In this document: piece after piece, positions 7,818 through 14,691 of the stretch
Numbering within the stretch: the stretch's first letter is position 1
Layout of the letters: every line of letters begins with the position of its first letter
Assembly: GCA_002342415.1 (NCBI GenBank)
Contig: DDPY01000034.1
Coordinates: forward strand, 20,520 to 39,133
Source: Prevotella sp. UBA2456
GTDB taxonomy: Bacteria > Bacteroidota > Bacteroidia > Bacteroidales > Bacteroidaceae
Length of the DNA stretch: 18,614 nt
Direction of reading: 5' to 3'
The notes under the pieces: model-generated
What the model saw: only the letters and a program-made list of their open reading frames with translations
Told to the model about the DNA's origin: nothing
Databases searched by the model: none
Translations under genes and position numbers: made by a program

Positions 7818-10151
7818 TTACTTTCCATAGATGATGAACTCGCCGGGGTCGGCTGACGAGAGGTTGCCGAAGTGGTTGGCGTTAACAATCCGGGCGTGCG
7901 AGGCGATGGTGTGCTTGGCCAGATAAAGGAACAAGTCATGGTAGTTAGTCCGTGGATTTTCGGAGAGACTGTTGTAGAAGTTCAGCGAGAATCGGTCGCA
8001 GAGCCATCCCCCCTTCACACTCCAGTTGTCGCCCCACGACTGCTCGTAGCGGTTGGCGCCGCTGATGCCCAAGGCTCCGTCGATGCCGTCCAGTGCGCTG
8101 ATGACGCTCTCGCCGTAGCAGGGCTCTGCCACCACGAGTAGTTTGCGGCAGGTGGGGTCATCGCTGCTGCGCATCAGCCAGGCGGTCTGCTTCAACTGTG
8201 CGGAGGTGAACCCGTTGTTCAAGTCATCATTGCGCCATTTGAAGGCATTGGTACCTCCGTGTCCGCTCCAGAAGAGCAGCACGTTCTGTCCGGCGTCGCG
8301 AGGCAGTACTGTGGGAAGGCGGCTGGACTCGACACCCAGGAGGATGCTGCTGATGTCGGCGGCACTCAGGCCGGCATTGTCGTAGTCGATGACGGCGGCG
8401 GGCAGTTGGTCGGTGCCGCCCATCAGGTCGGGACCGTTGTCGTCGGCACGTATCACATAGTTCTTGTCGGCGGCAGTGGCCTTGTCAACAACGAGGATGA
8501 TGTGGTCGTCGTCGAATCCGCCCTTGCGCAGCAGCTGGTACATCATCATCACGTCGCCCATGTGACGCACGTTGTCCGTATCATGGCTGCCCTGCACGAG
8601 CACCGCATACTGGTCGGTCAGTGCGGGGTAGGTGATGTTAGCGCCCTGGCCCGACTGGCTGGCGAAGTCGGCCTCGGCCTGGTTCTGGTCGTAGAGGTAT
8701 TTCCACGCCTCCGTGTTGTTGACAAGACGCTGGCTGCCGCTGTCGTCGTAATAGCCCAGGGGAGTGAATTTGCCGTCCCAAATCTGCCATTGCAGGTAGG
8801 TGGTGTGCGATGCCGGGGCGTAGGACGCCGGGTCGAAGGCGATGTCGCCGGAGGCTCCTCGGAAGGCAGGCAACTGGCCGTTCTCCACACTCTTGAGGTA
8901 GCTGCCCATCTCGAATTCGTCCCACACGGCAGGGTCCAGCTTGCTCCCGTTGCCCTTGGTAATGGCGATGATGGCATCGTTGATGCTGCCCACGGCGGGA
9001 TTGTGCTCACGGTAGAAAGCGGCGAAGGCTGCCAGCATCAGACCGTCGTAGAGTTTAGCTTCAGCAAAGGAGGGGTACCAGGCGTAGAAATGCCGGTAGC
9101 TCTCCATGAAGCCGGTAGTGGGGTCAGCGGACGGCGAAAAGCCCATGATGCCGTTGAGTACTTTTTCCGCGCTGTCGTCAAGGTCCCAGAGCACCCGCTG
9201 GCTGATGTCGGGCATGGCGTAAAAAGTGTTGGCGGTAACAAAATAACTCTGAAAGAGGTTACTCGACGGAGAGTCGAATATGGTGGCAACGTCGGTCCCC
9301 ACAGCTTTGGCAAGCACCTGGCGATACTCGTTGATGAGGTCATACAGTTGCTGTATATTCTCCACTGCACAGAACCTGGCAATCTGGCCACGACTGGTGA
9401 CGCCAAATCCGTCGCGATTGCGGGCGGCAAGCATCTTTGTTGCCAGTTCGGTGTTGTCCTGATACTGCAAGTTCTCGAGCAGGGTGATGTCGTAGTTCTC
9501 GGCGAAGAAGGGTGCCCAGTATTCGAAAGTCATCCCGTAGGTGGTGGCTGGCGAATAGAAGAAGCATGAGTCTCGGGTATAGCCCCGATACTCATTAAAG
9601 ACGGCAAACGAGCTCATCATGGTCTCTACCAGCGAGGCGTCGCTCTCGGTGAGCGCCCATAGGAAGGGGTCGTCGCTTTTGTTGTCTTTCACCTTCTTGA
9701 CGGCATAGCGGCGCAGAATCTCCTCGCTGGTGGCAGTGGGCACGATGAGCGGCTTCTTGGCATCGTGGCAGGCTGGGGCAAAGGCCTCCACGGCATCATT
9801 GCCGAAGGGTCCGATGATGGCTGTGATGTCGTCGCGCCCTGCCAGCGTATTACTCAGGGCGGTCATGTCTTCCGTATCCTCGTTGTACCACTCTATGTTC
9901 AGCCTGACGGCCAGCGTGTCCTGACGCTGGGCTTCGGTCAGGTTGCGCGTAAACATACGCGCAACGCGCTCCAGTGGCTCTTTCGAGGCGGCATCGCTCA
10001 GGGGAGCCACTACGGCCACGGTCTTCTCTACCCAGTGGCGGGCAGGCACGATTTCTGTCACGGTGTCGCCGTCCTTACAGGCGGTGAGCATCGTCAAGAG
10101 GATAAGCACAACAGCGGCAGCCCATTTATTACTTCTCATAGCGGTAGTCAT
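7818..10151 (-). CDS. lipoprotein: type-1 periplasmic-binding domain fused to C13 (legumain/caspase-like) protease
   Basis: This is a 777-residue lipoprotein. ATG at 10151 is used because the in-frame codon further upstream is a TTG; ATG at 10136 (MRSNKWAA) is an alternative. The signal ends LTAC-KDGD. Residues ~40-430 look like a type-1 periplasmic-binding/ANF-receptor fold, with KTVAVVAPLSDA at the start, then ITAIIGPFGNDAVEAFAP and KKPLIVPTATSEE. These proteins bind amino acids and other small ligands in a two-lobed cleft. Residues ~525-720 match clan CD cysteine proteases of the C13 type: YAVLVQGSHDTDN, then the catalytic His in LLFWSGHGG (His631) and catalytic Cys in VVAEPCYGES (Cys678), 47 residues apart. 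Both catalytic residues are intact, so an active protease is expected. Clan CD enzymes often cut after Asn, Asp or basic residues. Its neighbours are a second solute-binding protein upstream and the paralog pair downstream. A ligand-controlled envelope protease is my inference. Confidence 0.85.
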   Translation of the reverse strand: MTTAMRSNKWAAAVVLILLTMLTACKDGDTVTEIVPARHWVEKTVAVVAPLSDAASKEPLERVARMFTRNLTEAQRQDTLAVRLNIEWYNEDTEDMTALSNTLAGRDDITAIIGPFGNDAVEAFAPACHDAKKPLIVPTATSEEILRRYAVKKVKDNKSDDPFLWALTESDASLVETMMSSFAVFNEYRGYTRDSCFFYSPATTYGMTFEYWAPFFAENYDITLLENLQYQDNTELATKMLAARNRDGFGVTSRGQIARFCAVENIQQLYDLINEYRQVLAKAVGTDVATIFDSPSSNLFQSYFVTANTFYAMPDISQRVLWDLDDSAEKVLNGIMGFSPSADPTTGFMESYRHFYAWYPSFAEAKLYDGLMLAAFAAFYREHNPAVGSINDAIIAITKGNGSKLDPAVWDEFEMGSYLKSVENGQLPAFRGASGDIAFDPASYAPASHTTYLQWQIWDGKFTPLGYYDDSGSQRLVNNTEAWKYLYDQNQAEADFASQSGQGANITYPALTDQYAVLVQGSHDTDNVRHMGDVMMMYQLLRKGGFDDDHIILVVDKATAADKNYVIRADDNGPDLMGGTDQLPAAVIDYDNAGLSAADISSILLGVESSRLPTVLPRDAGQNVLLFWSGHGGTNAFKWRNDDLNNGFTSAQLKQTAWLMRSSDDPTCRKLLVVAEPCYGESVISALDGIDGALGISGANRYEQSWGDNWSVKGGWLCDRFSLNFYNSLSENPRTNYHDLFLYLAKHTIASHARIVNANHFGNLSSADPGEFIIYGK

Positions 10152-10186
10152 AATATTCAATGTTCAATGTTAAATGTTAAATATTC
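10152..10186. repeat. heptamer tandem array, unit AATGTTA/AATGTTC/AATATTC
   Basis: Five in-phase 7-bp units: AATATTC, AATGTTC, AATGTTA, AATGTTA, AATATTC. The array touches the ATG of the protease fusion on one side and on the other runs into the coding end of the BMP-like gene, whose last residues (LTFNIEH) it encodes. Confidence 0.8.
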
Positions 10187-11458
10187 TTCCTCCTTTTTGA
10201 CGGCTTCTTCGTGAATCTGCTTAAGTAGTTCTTCGCTTATCGGGTCTCTTTCCATAGACATTTCCTGCGTGATGTAATTGCGCACATGCACTTTCAACTC
10301 GGTATAGCCTGAGGCGAGACCCAGCGACTGGTGCTTGGGCATGCCCTCGCCGGAGAACCAGAGCTTGATGTTATCCATCATGGCCCAGTCGACGTGCTTC
10401 ACGACAGAATACTGACAATTGGGCGTTTGCCCCACGACGTCGACACCCATGACGATGTAATTCTGAATAGTCAGGGACAAGCGCATGAACACGGAATTGG
10501 CACCGCCACAGACGGGTATAAGCGCCGTTCCGTAGGAATCGTCGCTGTCCTGCGCTTCGTAGTCACGCAGCATTTTCAGGGCCTGCGAGTCATAAATGCC
10601 GTAGCCCTCACCGGCATGCTGGCCGATGTACACTGCCGTGAGGCTTTTTTTCATCCACGGTTTCGTAGGAATCCAGTCGGTGGCAAAGCCGTCCTTGTAG
10701 CCCTGCATGGCATCGCTGACGGGCTCGTCGTCGGGGTTGGCACCTATCAGCAGGGCTTTCGGATAGAAATGGCACGCGATGGCACCCGCCTCGTACATGG
10801 CACCATAGTAGGGCATGTAGATGGTGGAGCCCTTGCCGTCTAAGGGCTTAGAGGTCTCTAAGTAGAGCAGGTCGGCGCGTGGGTTGCCCTCCAGTCGCTT
10901 GTTGTTCTGGCGCAGCCACGCGTCGTAGTCCGAGCTGGCCACGATGAGCAGGCGGCGGATGGTGTCGCCTGGCGCTTCCATCTGCTGGAAGATGTCCTCT
11001 AAGTAGGCCAGACCTTCCTCCTTTGTCGCCGGCGACAGATGCAGGGTGCGTATTTCTTTCAGGTTTGTGATATCCTCAACGCCTGTGTATATCAGGTCGT
11101 TATACGACCGGTCGCCCAGGGCGTCGGGGCTATAGACCACCGTCACCAGCGGGCTTGTACGGGGCGCGTCAGTAGGGTCGGGCGTGTAAATCGTCTCGTC
11201 GTCTTTTGAGCACGATGTCAGCACACTGACACTGCCCAAAAGCAGCAGGGAGAAGGAGAGCATCGCAGCACGGCTGACACCCTGCTGCACGGCGCGGTCG
11301 ATGAGCGTCTGGTTGCGACGCACCTCGCGCACAATGACATCGTTCTTTTCCTTCAGCTCGTTGTTCTTGTGTATCAGGCGCACCACCAGTGCACCCACCA
11401 CGATGGCCATCACCACCAAGGCAACAGCCATCAGAACGATCAATGTTGTTAATTCCAT
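10157..11458 (-). CDS. BMP/PnrA-like substrate-binding protein with extra N-terminal membrane segment
   Basis: The protein has 433 residues. A first transmembrane segment (~5-27) is followed by a charged, coiled-coil-like stretch (~30-60). Then comes a second hydrophobic segment that reads exactly like a lipoprotein signal, starting at Met66 and ending LTSC at Cys83 (SKDDE follows). From ~100 it resembles the basic membrane protein (Med/PnrA) family of nucleoside-type solute-binding proteins: LVTVVYSPDALGDRSYNDL near the start, DAMQGYKDGF in the middle, and the late family motif GVDVVGQ...VVKHVDWAMMDNIK. No ABC permease is nearby, so a sensory or carrier role is more likely than classic uptake (inference). 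The promoter lies 31-38 nt upstream of the ATG at 11458, which supports that start, but an internal start at 11263 would yield a normal lipoprotein. It is the first gene of the operon; the next gene starts 5 nt after its stop. Confidence 0.78.
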   Translation of the reverse strand: MELTTLIVLMAVALVVMAIVVGALVVRLIHKNNELKEKNDVIVREVRRNQTLIDRAVQQGVSRAAMLSFSLLLLGSVSVLTSCSKDDETIYTPDPTDAPRTSPLVTVVYSPDALGDRSYNDLIYTGVEDITNLKEIRTLHLSPATKEEGLAYLEDIFQQMEAPGDTIRRLLIVASSDYDAWLRQNNKRLEGNPRADLLYLETSKPLDGKGSTIYMPYYGAMYEAGAIACHFYPKALLIGANPDDEPVSDAMQGYKDGFATDWIPTKPWMKKSLTAVYIGQHAGEGYGIYDSQALKMLRDYEAQDSDDSYGTALIPVCGGANSVFMRLSLTIQNYIVMGVDVVGQTPNCQYSVVKHVDWAMMDNIKLWFSGEGMPKHQSLGLASGYTELKVHVRNYITQEMSMERDPISEELLKQIHEEAVKKEEEYLTFNIEH

Positions 11459-11488
11459 ATTTTTATATTATATTTGTGTTTTCTGCTG

Positions 11489-11496
11489 CAAATATA
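11489..11496 (-). promoter_or_regulatory. promoter -7 box of the five-lipoprotein operon
   Basis: On the minus strand TATATTTG matches the Bacteroidetes -7 consensus TAnnTTTG and sits ~31 nt upstream of the first ATG of the operon. The -33 element is poor (TCTG about 21 nt upstream rather than TTTG), which fits a promoter that needs an activator. The tandem repeat at 11527-11570 lies directly upstream. Confidence 0.6.
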
Positions 11497-11526
11497 GGAA
11501 AAAAAGCCCGTACTCACCAGAGCACA

Positions 11527-11570
11527 GACAAATGGTCGGGTGGTTTCAGACAAATAATCGGGTGGTTTCA
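11527..11570 (-). promoter_or_regulatory. two-copy 22-bp tandem repeat, probable activator operator
   Basis: Two head-to-tail 22-bp units (11527-11548 and 11549-11570) differ at only two adjacent bases. On the minus strand each begins TGAAACCACCCGA and ends ATTTGTC. The 22-bp pitch equals about two helical turns, so both copies face the same side of the DNA, as is usual for AraC-family direct-repeat sites. The block covers roughly -45 to -88 of the predicted start of the lipoprotein operon. The likely ligand is the regulator encoded immediately upstream (inference). Confidence 0.65.
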
Positions 11571-11589
11571 GCGATATTTCGACGAAAAC

Positions 11590-11622
11590 GACAATCCGTC
11601 GGATATAAAACGGCGGATTGTC
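11590..11622 (-). terminator. hairpin terminator of the regulator gene
   Basis: A 12-bp inverted repeat (GACAATCCGCCG / CGACGGATTGTC on the minus strand, one wobble pair, 9-nt A/T loop) starts 13 nt after the regulator's stop. It is followed by a short GTTTTCG stretch. It separates the regulator transcript from the operon that follows. The short T-run keeps confidence moderate. Confidence 0.6.
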
Positions 11623-11634
11623 AAAGAGGAAAAG

Positions 11635-13407
11635 CTATCCTTTCGTCTGCTTGTAGGCGGTGGGTGTCATGCCGTACTTGGCGCGGAAGTTGCGGGTGAA
11701 GGTGTCGGCACTGGTGAAGCCGCTGGCCTGACTGACCTGCTCGACAGTGAGGTCGGGCTGGTCGTTCAGCAATCGGATGGCATAGTCGAGGCGCAGTTCG
11801 CGGACGTATGCCGGCAGTGAAACACTGTTGCTGCCCTGCGCGAAGGCGGCACCGATGCGCTCCTTCGAGAGACCGGTGCGGTCGATAAGCGACTGTCGGC
11901 CGAAGTCGGGCTGGAGGAAAAGTTGCTCGTTCTCTATCAGGTCACGCAGGCAGAGGAAGAGTTGCTCGTCGGAGAGTTCGGTGAAATCGGAGATGGCTAA
12001 CTCAGGTTTAGCCGGATGAACTGACGTCTCTGCCGAAATGCTCAACTCACGGTATTTCTCCTTATACTCCACCGCCTCGGTAATCTGCTGGGCAAGGATG
12101 CGATTGCGTTGCTGAGTGATACGCCACTGGCGGAAGGCATACAGGGCAAAGGCAAGAATCAGCAGGGCGAGGCTGCCAGTGGCAATGCTGATGGTATCGG
12201 CGATGCGCTTGCTGGCTCGCTGCTGCTCTATCTCGCGTTGCTGTTCCTGGGCGTGGTAGCGGGCGGCAAAGAGGTGGGCCTTGCCCCTGAGGAGCGAATC
12301 GCTCAGTTGTTGGCTCAGGTCGGCATAGCGTCGCCAATAACCGTTGGCGGCGACGGGACGCCCCTGTGACTCGGCTACTTCGGCCCTGCCACGCAAGATG
12401 TCGGCGAAGTTGGCGTTCAGCGTGTCGCCCGCCATCGACTGCTCCACCTCGTCATAGATGGCCAGCATAGGGGCGTAGCGTCCCAGGCGATGCAGTACCG
12501 GTGTCGTCACATAGCGTCCATGCAGGGTCTGGCTTGCATCCGTCTGTCCGTAGAGGTCGAGATAGTGAATGGCCTGCTGGGTCTGCTGTTGTGATGCCGC
12601 GGCCAAGGCGAGGAATGAGTATGCCCGGCTACGGTAGAAGTCGATGTAGCGCGGACGCTCCTCAACGGTGATACCGCTGTAGGTGTTGCCCTGGTCATAG
12701 TAGTCGGCAGGGTGCTGCTCGAAGTCATCCAGCATGCCGAGCATCTGCTGTGCTGCCTCTGTCGTCTCTTGGTAGTGTCCTATTTCTGCGGAAACATCCG
12801 CCTTGCGCTTCAATGAAAGCAGGGCGAGGTTCATTTCTGTGTAATGCCGATGCCCAGCCAACTGCTGTATCGCGCTGTCGATGCGTGCCAGTCCCTTCTG
12901 CTGCTGCCCGATGCGAACCATCAGGGCACCTATCTCGGCATTGCTGTAGGACAGCAGATGGCGCATGCCGTGTTCGCGGTAGACATCGCTCAGCCGGGTG
13001 GCCCAGTACAGGGCCTGCTCATAGTCCCTTTCTAATCGGTAAGCATCGAGCAGGATTTCTATCACGTCAAGCTGAAGGTCGTAGTCGGCCTTGACAGAGT
13101 CGTGGAGCATGAGACGCTCGCCAATCAAGATGGCAGAGTCGGTTCTGATTTCCGCATGCGACCGTCCATAGACTCTTGCCCGCTGAATATCGGCACGGAC
13201 ATCCGACAGATTGCCCGCCAACCGGGCTGAGTCGATGAGCTGGAGTGCCCGCTCCGGGTCTGTGTCCACAAACGTCATGGCATACGCTGCCGTGTAGAGT
13301 GAATCCGCAGCCTGCGGCGCACGCTTGTTGCCCGCGTCACCACTCTTGCAGCCTGCCGACGCCAGCAGGATGGCTGCTACCATTATTATATATATATAAG
13401 GTCTCAT
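11635..13407 (-). CDS. membrane-anchored TPR sensor / AraC-type transcription regulator
   Basis: The protein has 590 residues. ATG at 13407 is chosen; the only longer in-frame start is TTG and would overlap the promoter. The N-terminus is a hydrophobic export signal ending ASAGC, so the next ~380 residues should be periplasmic. They are helical and TPR-like (repeated L-x3-A-x2-Y patterns such as ALYWATRLSDVYREHG). A single membrane span (~405-427, SIATGSLALLILAFALYAF) is followed by a basic linker and a cytoplasmic AraC-family helix-turn-helix region (~495-590) with SLIDRTGLSKERIG, VSLPAYVRELRLDYA and VSQASGFTSADTFTRNFRA, ending with a typical MTPTAYK. This one-protein signal path is common in Bacteroidetes: TPR sensing outside, DNA binding inside. 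It sits directly upstream of the lipoprotein operon and its tandem-repeat operator, so it probably activates that operon in response to an envelope or small-molecule cue (inference). Confidence 0.88.
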   Translation of the reverse strand: MRPYIYIIMVAAILLASAGCKSGDAGNKRAPQAADSLYTAAYAMTFVDTDPERALQLIDSARLAGNLSDVRADIQRARVYGRSHAEIRTDSAILIGERLMLHDSVKADYDLQLDVIEILLDAYRLERDYEQALYWATRLSDVYREHGMRHLLSYSNAEIGALMVRIGQQQKGLARIDSAIQQLAGHRHYTEMNLALLSLKRKADVSAEIGHYQETTEAAQQMLGMLDDFEQHPADYYDQGNTYSGITVEERPRYIDFYRSRAYSFLALAAASQQQTQQAIHYLDLYGQTDASQTLHGRYVTTPVLHRLGRYAPMLAIYDEVEQSMAGDTLNANFADILRGRAEVAESQGRPVAANGYWRRYADLSQQLSDSLLRGKAHLFAARYHAQEQQREIEQQRASKRIADTISIATGSLALLILAFALYAFRQWRITQQRNRILAQQITEAVEYKEKYRELSISAETSVHPAKPELAISDFTELSDEQLFLCLRDLIENEQLFLQPDFGRQSLIDRTGLSKERIGAAFAQGSNSVSLPAYVRELRLDYAIRLLNDQPDLTVEQVSQASGFTSADTFTRNFRAKYGMTPTAYKQTKG

Positions 13408-13434
13408 ATCCTCGTTCTGTTCAGATAACGTCTG

Positions 13435-13442
13435 CAAAGGTA
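13435..13442 (-). promoter_or_regulatory. promoter -7 box of the regulator gene
   Basis: On the minus strand TACCTTTG fits TAnnTTTG exactly, 28 nt upstream of the regulator ATG at 13407. I see no clear TTTG at the -33 position. Confidence 0.55.
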
Positions 13443-13569
13443 ATCAATTTTTATCGAAGAACCGCTCTTCTTTCTCTTTTTTTTATCGTTTATACTTCGT
13501 TTTCTGAATCACGATGCAAGACGGTCGCACTGTATGTTTCGGCAAGCTCGTGCGGAGCGGCTGCCGCAG

Positions 13570-13751
13570 ATTTCATACAGGCCATGGTGTGCGTGAGCAC
13601 TGCGAACTTCGAGGCTGCCCTCGACCTGATTGACCGGCAATACGGCTCCATGGAGCAATACCTGGAAAACCAACTCGATTTCTCCAAGGAAGAACAGATG
13701 CAGCTCAGAGCCAAATACCTCACTCTGGGCAACGTGATGGCTGAAGAATGA
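13570..13751 (+). pseudogene. 3' remnant of a tyrosine-protein phosphatase gene
   Basis: The reading frame ending with TGA at 13749-13751 encodes about 60 residues that resemble the extreme C-terminus of Bacteroidetes tyrosine phosphatases (Y_phosphatase3 type): NFEAALDLIDRQYGSMEQYL and a final LRAKYLTLG. The catalytic part with the HCxxGxxR loop is absent; upstream sequence in this frame has no similarity and no credible start. It is therefore a truncated relic. The open frame on the opposite strand here is a shadow of it. The rest of the 13408-13933 spacer holds only the two promoters. Confidence rests on recognition of the C-terminal pattern. Confidence 0.6.
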
Positions 13752-13836
13752 AGCGTAAACAATAAAATCACGCGCTTTAATATCACTTTTGCGATAGTGC
13801 AAAGTTACCAGGAAGTAAAAATTTCCTCATTTTCTC

Positions 13837-13866
13837 TTGTATGTAAGGAAAAAAGTTGTAACTTTG
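13837..13866 (+). promoter_or_regulatory. promoter of the PAP2 phosphatase gene
   Basis: A TTG at 13837-13839 (-33 element) is separated by 19 nt from TAACTTTG at 13859-13866 (-7 element), the standard Bacteroidetes arrangement. The predicted transcript starts near 13873, giving a ~60-nt purine-rich leader before the ATG at 13934. Confidence 0.72.
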
Positions 13867-13933
13867 CGCCCAGAAACAGAAGAAAGTGATCATCAAGCAA
13901 ATAATAATGATAAAAACTTAAAGATTAAGAATT

Positions 13934-14653
13934 ATGAAGAAAGTACAGTATTTTCTGGTCGCTGCCGTCCTTGCAGCATCATGCTCTCAGGCGCAACATC
14001 GATACAACGAAGGCTTCTTAGCGTTGAGAGATTTGCCCAATGCGGTGAAATTCCTGCCGGCACCACCCGTGTCAGGTCCTGAATATGATAAGGATGTAGA
14101 GGCTTACGAGTTGGGCAAGAAACTGCGTGAGGACCCCAAGGTGCGCGACCACTGCATTCATCAGGACACTACCGATATGAATACCGTGTTCAACGAGGCA
14201 TTAGGCTTTAATTTGCTGCAAATCGAGAACCATGAGATCATGTACCTGCTCGCCGGGGCTATCAGGGATGTCCGCAAGGTGTCAAAACCTGCCAAGGAGT
14301 ACTATAAGCGTGCGAAGCCCTTCGAGGTATTCCATGAGGCGTCGCTTAAGCTTAAAGCTGATAAAGCCATGAGTTCGAGCACCTACGCCTATCCCAGCGG
14401 ACATGCCGTACGCTCATGGATGTATGCCTATGTGCTTGCCGATGTAGCACCGGAATATAAGGATTCCCTCAATAAATGTGCAGAGGATTATAGTAAATGC
14501 CGTGTCATCATGGGTCGTCACTGGCAGACTGACATCGATGCCGGCAAGCTGCTCTCGACCAAGGTATATGAGAAGCTGAAGCAGTCACCGGCTTATCAGG
14601 CTCAAGTGAAGTTGGCTCGCGAGGAGTACGAGGCAATAAAAAACCAGAAGTAA
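13934..14653 (+). CDS. PAP2-superfamily (class A-like) acid phosphatase
   Basis: This is a 239-residue secreted phosphatase of the class A nonspecific acid phosphatase (PhoN-like) branch of the PAP2 superfamily. It releases phosphate from organic monophosphates in the periplasm. The N-terminus is an export signal (MKKVQYFLVAAVLAASC); the Cys could be lipidated, or signal peptidase I may cut after AQA/AQ. The three PAP2 motifs are present: KEYYKRAKP (K-x6-R-P, with Lys replacing the Arg), YPSGH, and RVIMGRHWQTD (R-x5-H-x3-D, where the residue before the Arg is Cys rather than the usual Ser). The catalytic His pair and the Asp are intact. The Lys-for-Arg change in motif 1 is conservative, so activity is plausible but may be altered. 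The gene has its own promoter and converges tail to tail with the polyphosphate operon, 28 nt apart, which suggests a shared phosphate theme. Confidence 0.9.
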   Translation: MKKVQYFLVAAVLAASCSQAQHRYNEGFLALRDLPNAVKFLPAPPVSGPEYDKDVEAYELGKKLREDPKVRDHCIHQDTTDMNTVFNEALGFNLLQIENHEIMYLLAGAIRDVRKVSKPAKEYYKRAKPFEVFHEASLKLKADKAMSSSTYAYPSGHAVRSWMYAYVLADVAPEYKDSLNKCAEDYSKCRVIMGRHWQTDIDAGKLLSTKVYEKLKQSPAYQAQVKLAREEYEAIKNQK

Positions 14654-14691
14654 ATGCCCAAGCGGGGTTGGCTAAGAGGAACTATCTGATG
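14654..14691 (+). pseudogene. inverted remnant of a Sel1 repeat
   Basis: Directly after the phosphatase stop, the plus strand reads MPKRGWLRGTI then stop (ATG at 14654). The bases from 14664 match the minus-strand sequence from 14803 downward at 20 of 23 positions and in the same codon phase, where the Sel1 gene encodes ARGWLRRAIQ. This looks like the tail of a second Sel1-repeat gene in opposite orientation. It overlaps the stop of the intact Sel1 gene. Confidence 0.45.

Noticed and set aside
8259..9569. Long plus-strand open frame opposite the receptor-protease fusion
   Set aside because: Antisense shadow: the minus strand has intact PBP and C13 motifs, this frame has none.
75..11458. Polysaccharide utilisation locus
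   Set aside because: No SusC-like TonB receptor, SusD or glycoside hydrolase is present, although lipoproteins and a membrane regulator are.
13509..13802. Minus-strand open frame with a possible -7 box (CAAAGTTA, 13800-13807) in front
   Set aside because: The frame is the antisense of the tyrosine-phosphatase remnant, has no recognisable features, and the -7 box lacks a -33 partner. A small RNA cannot be excluded but is not supported.
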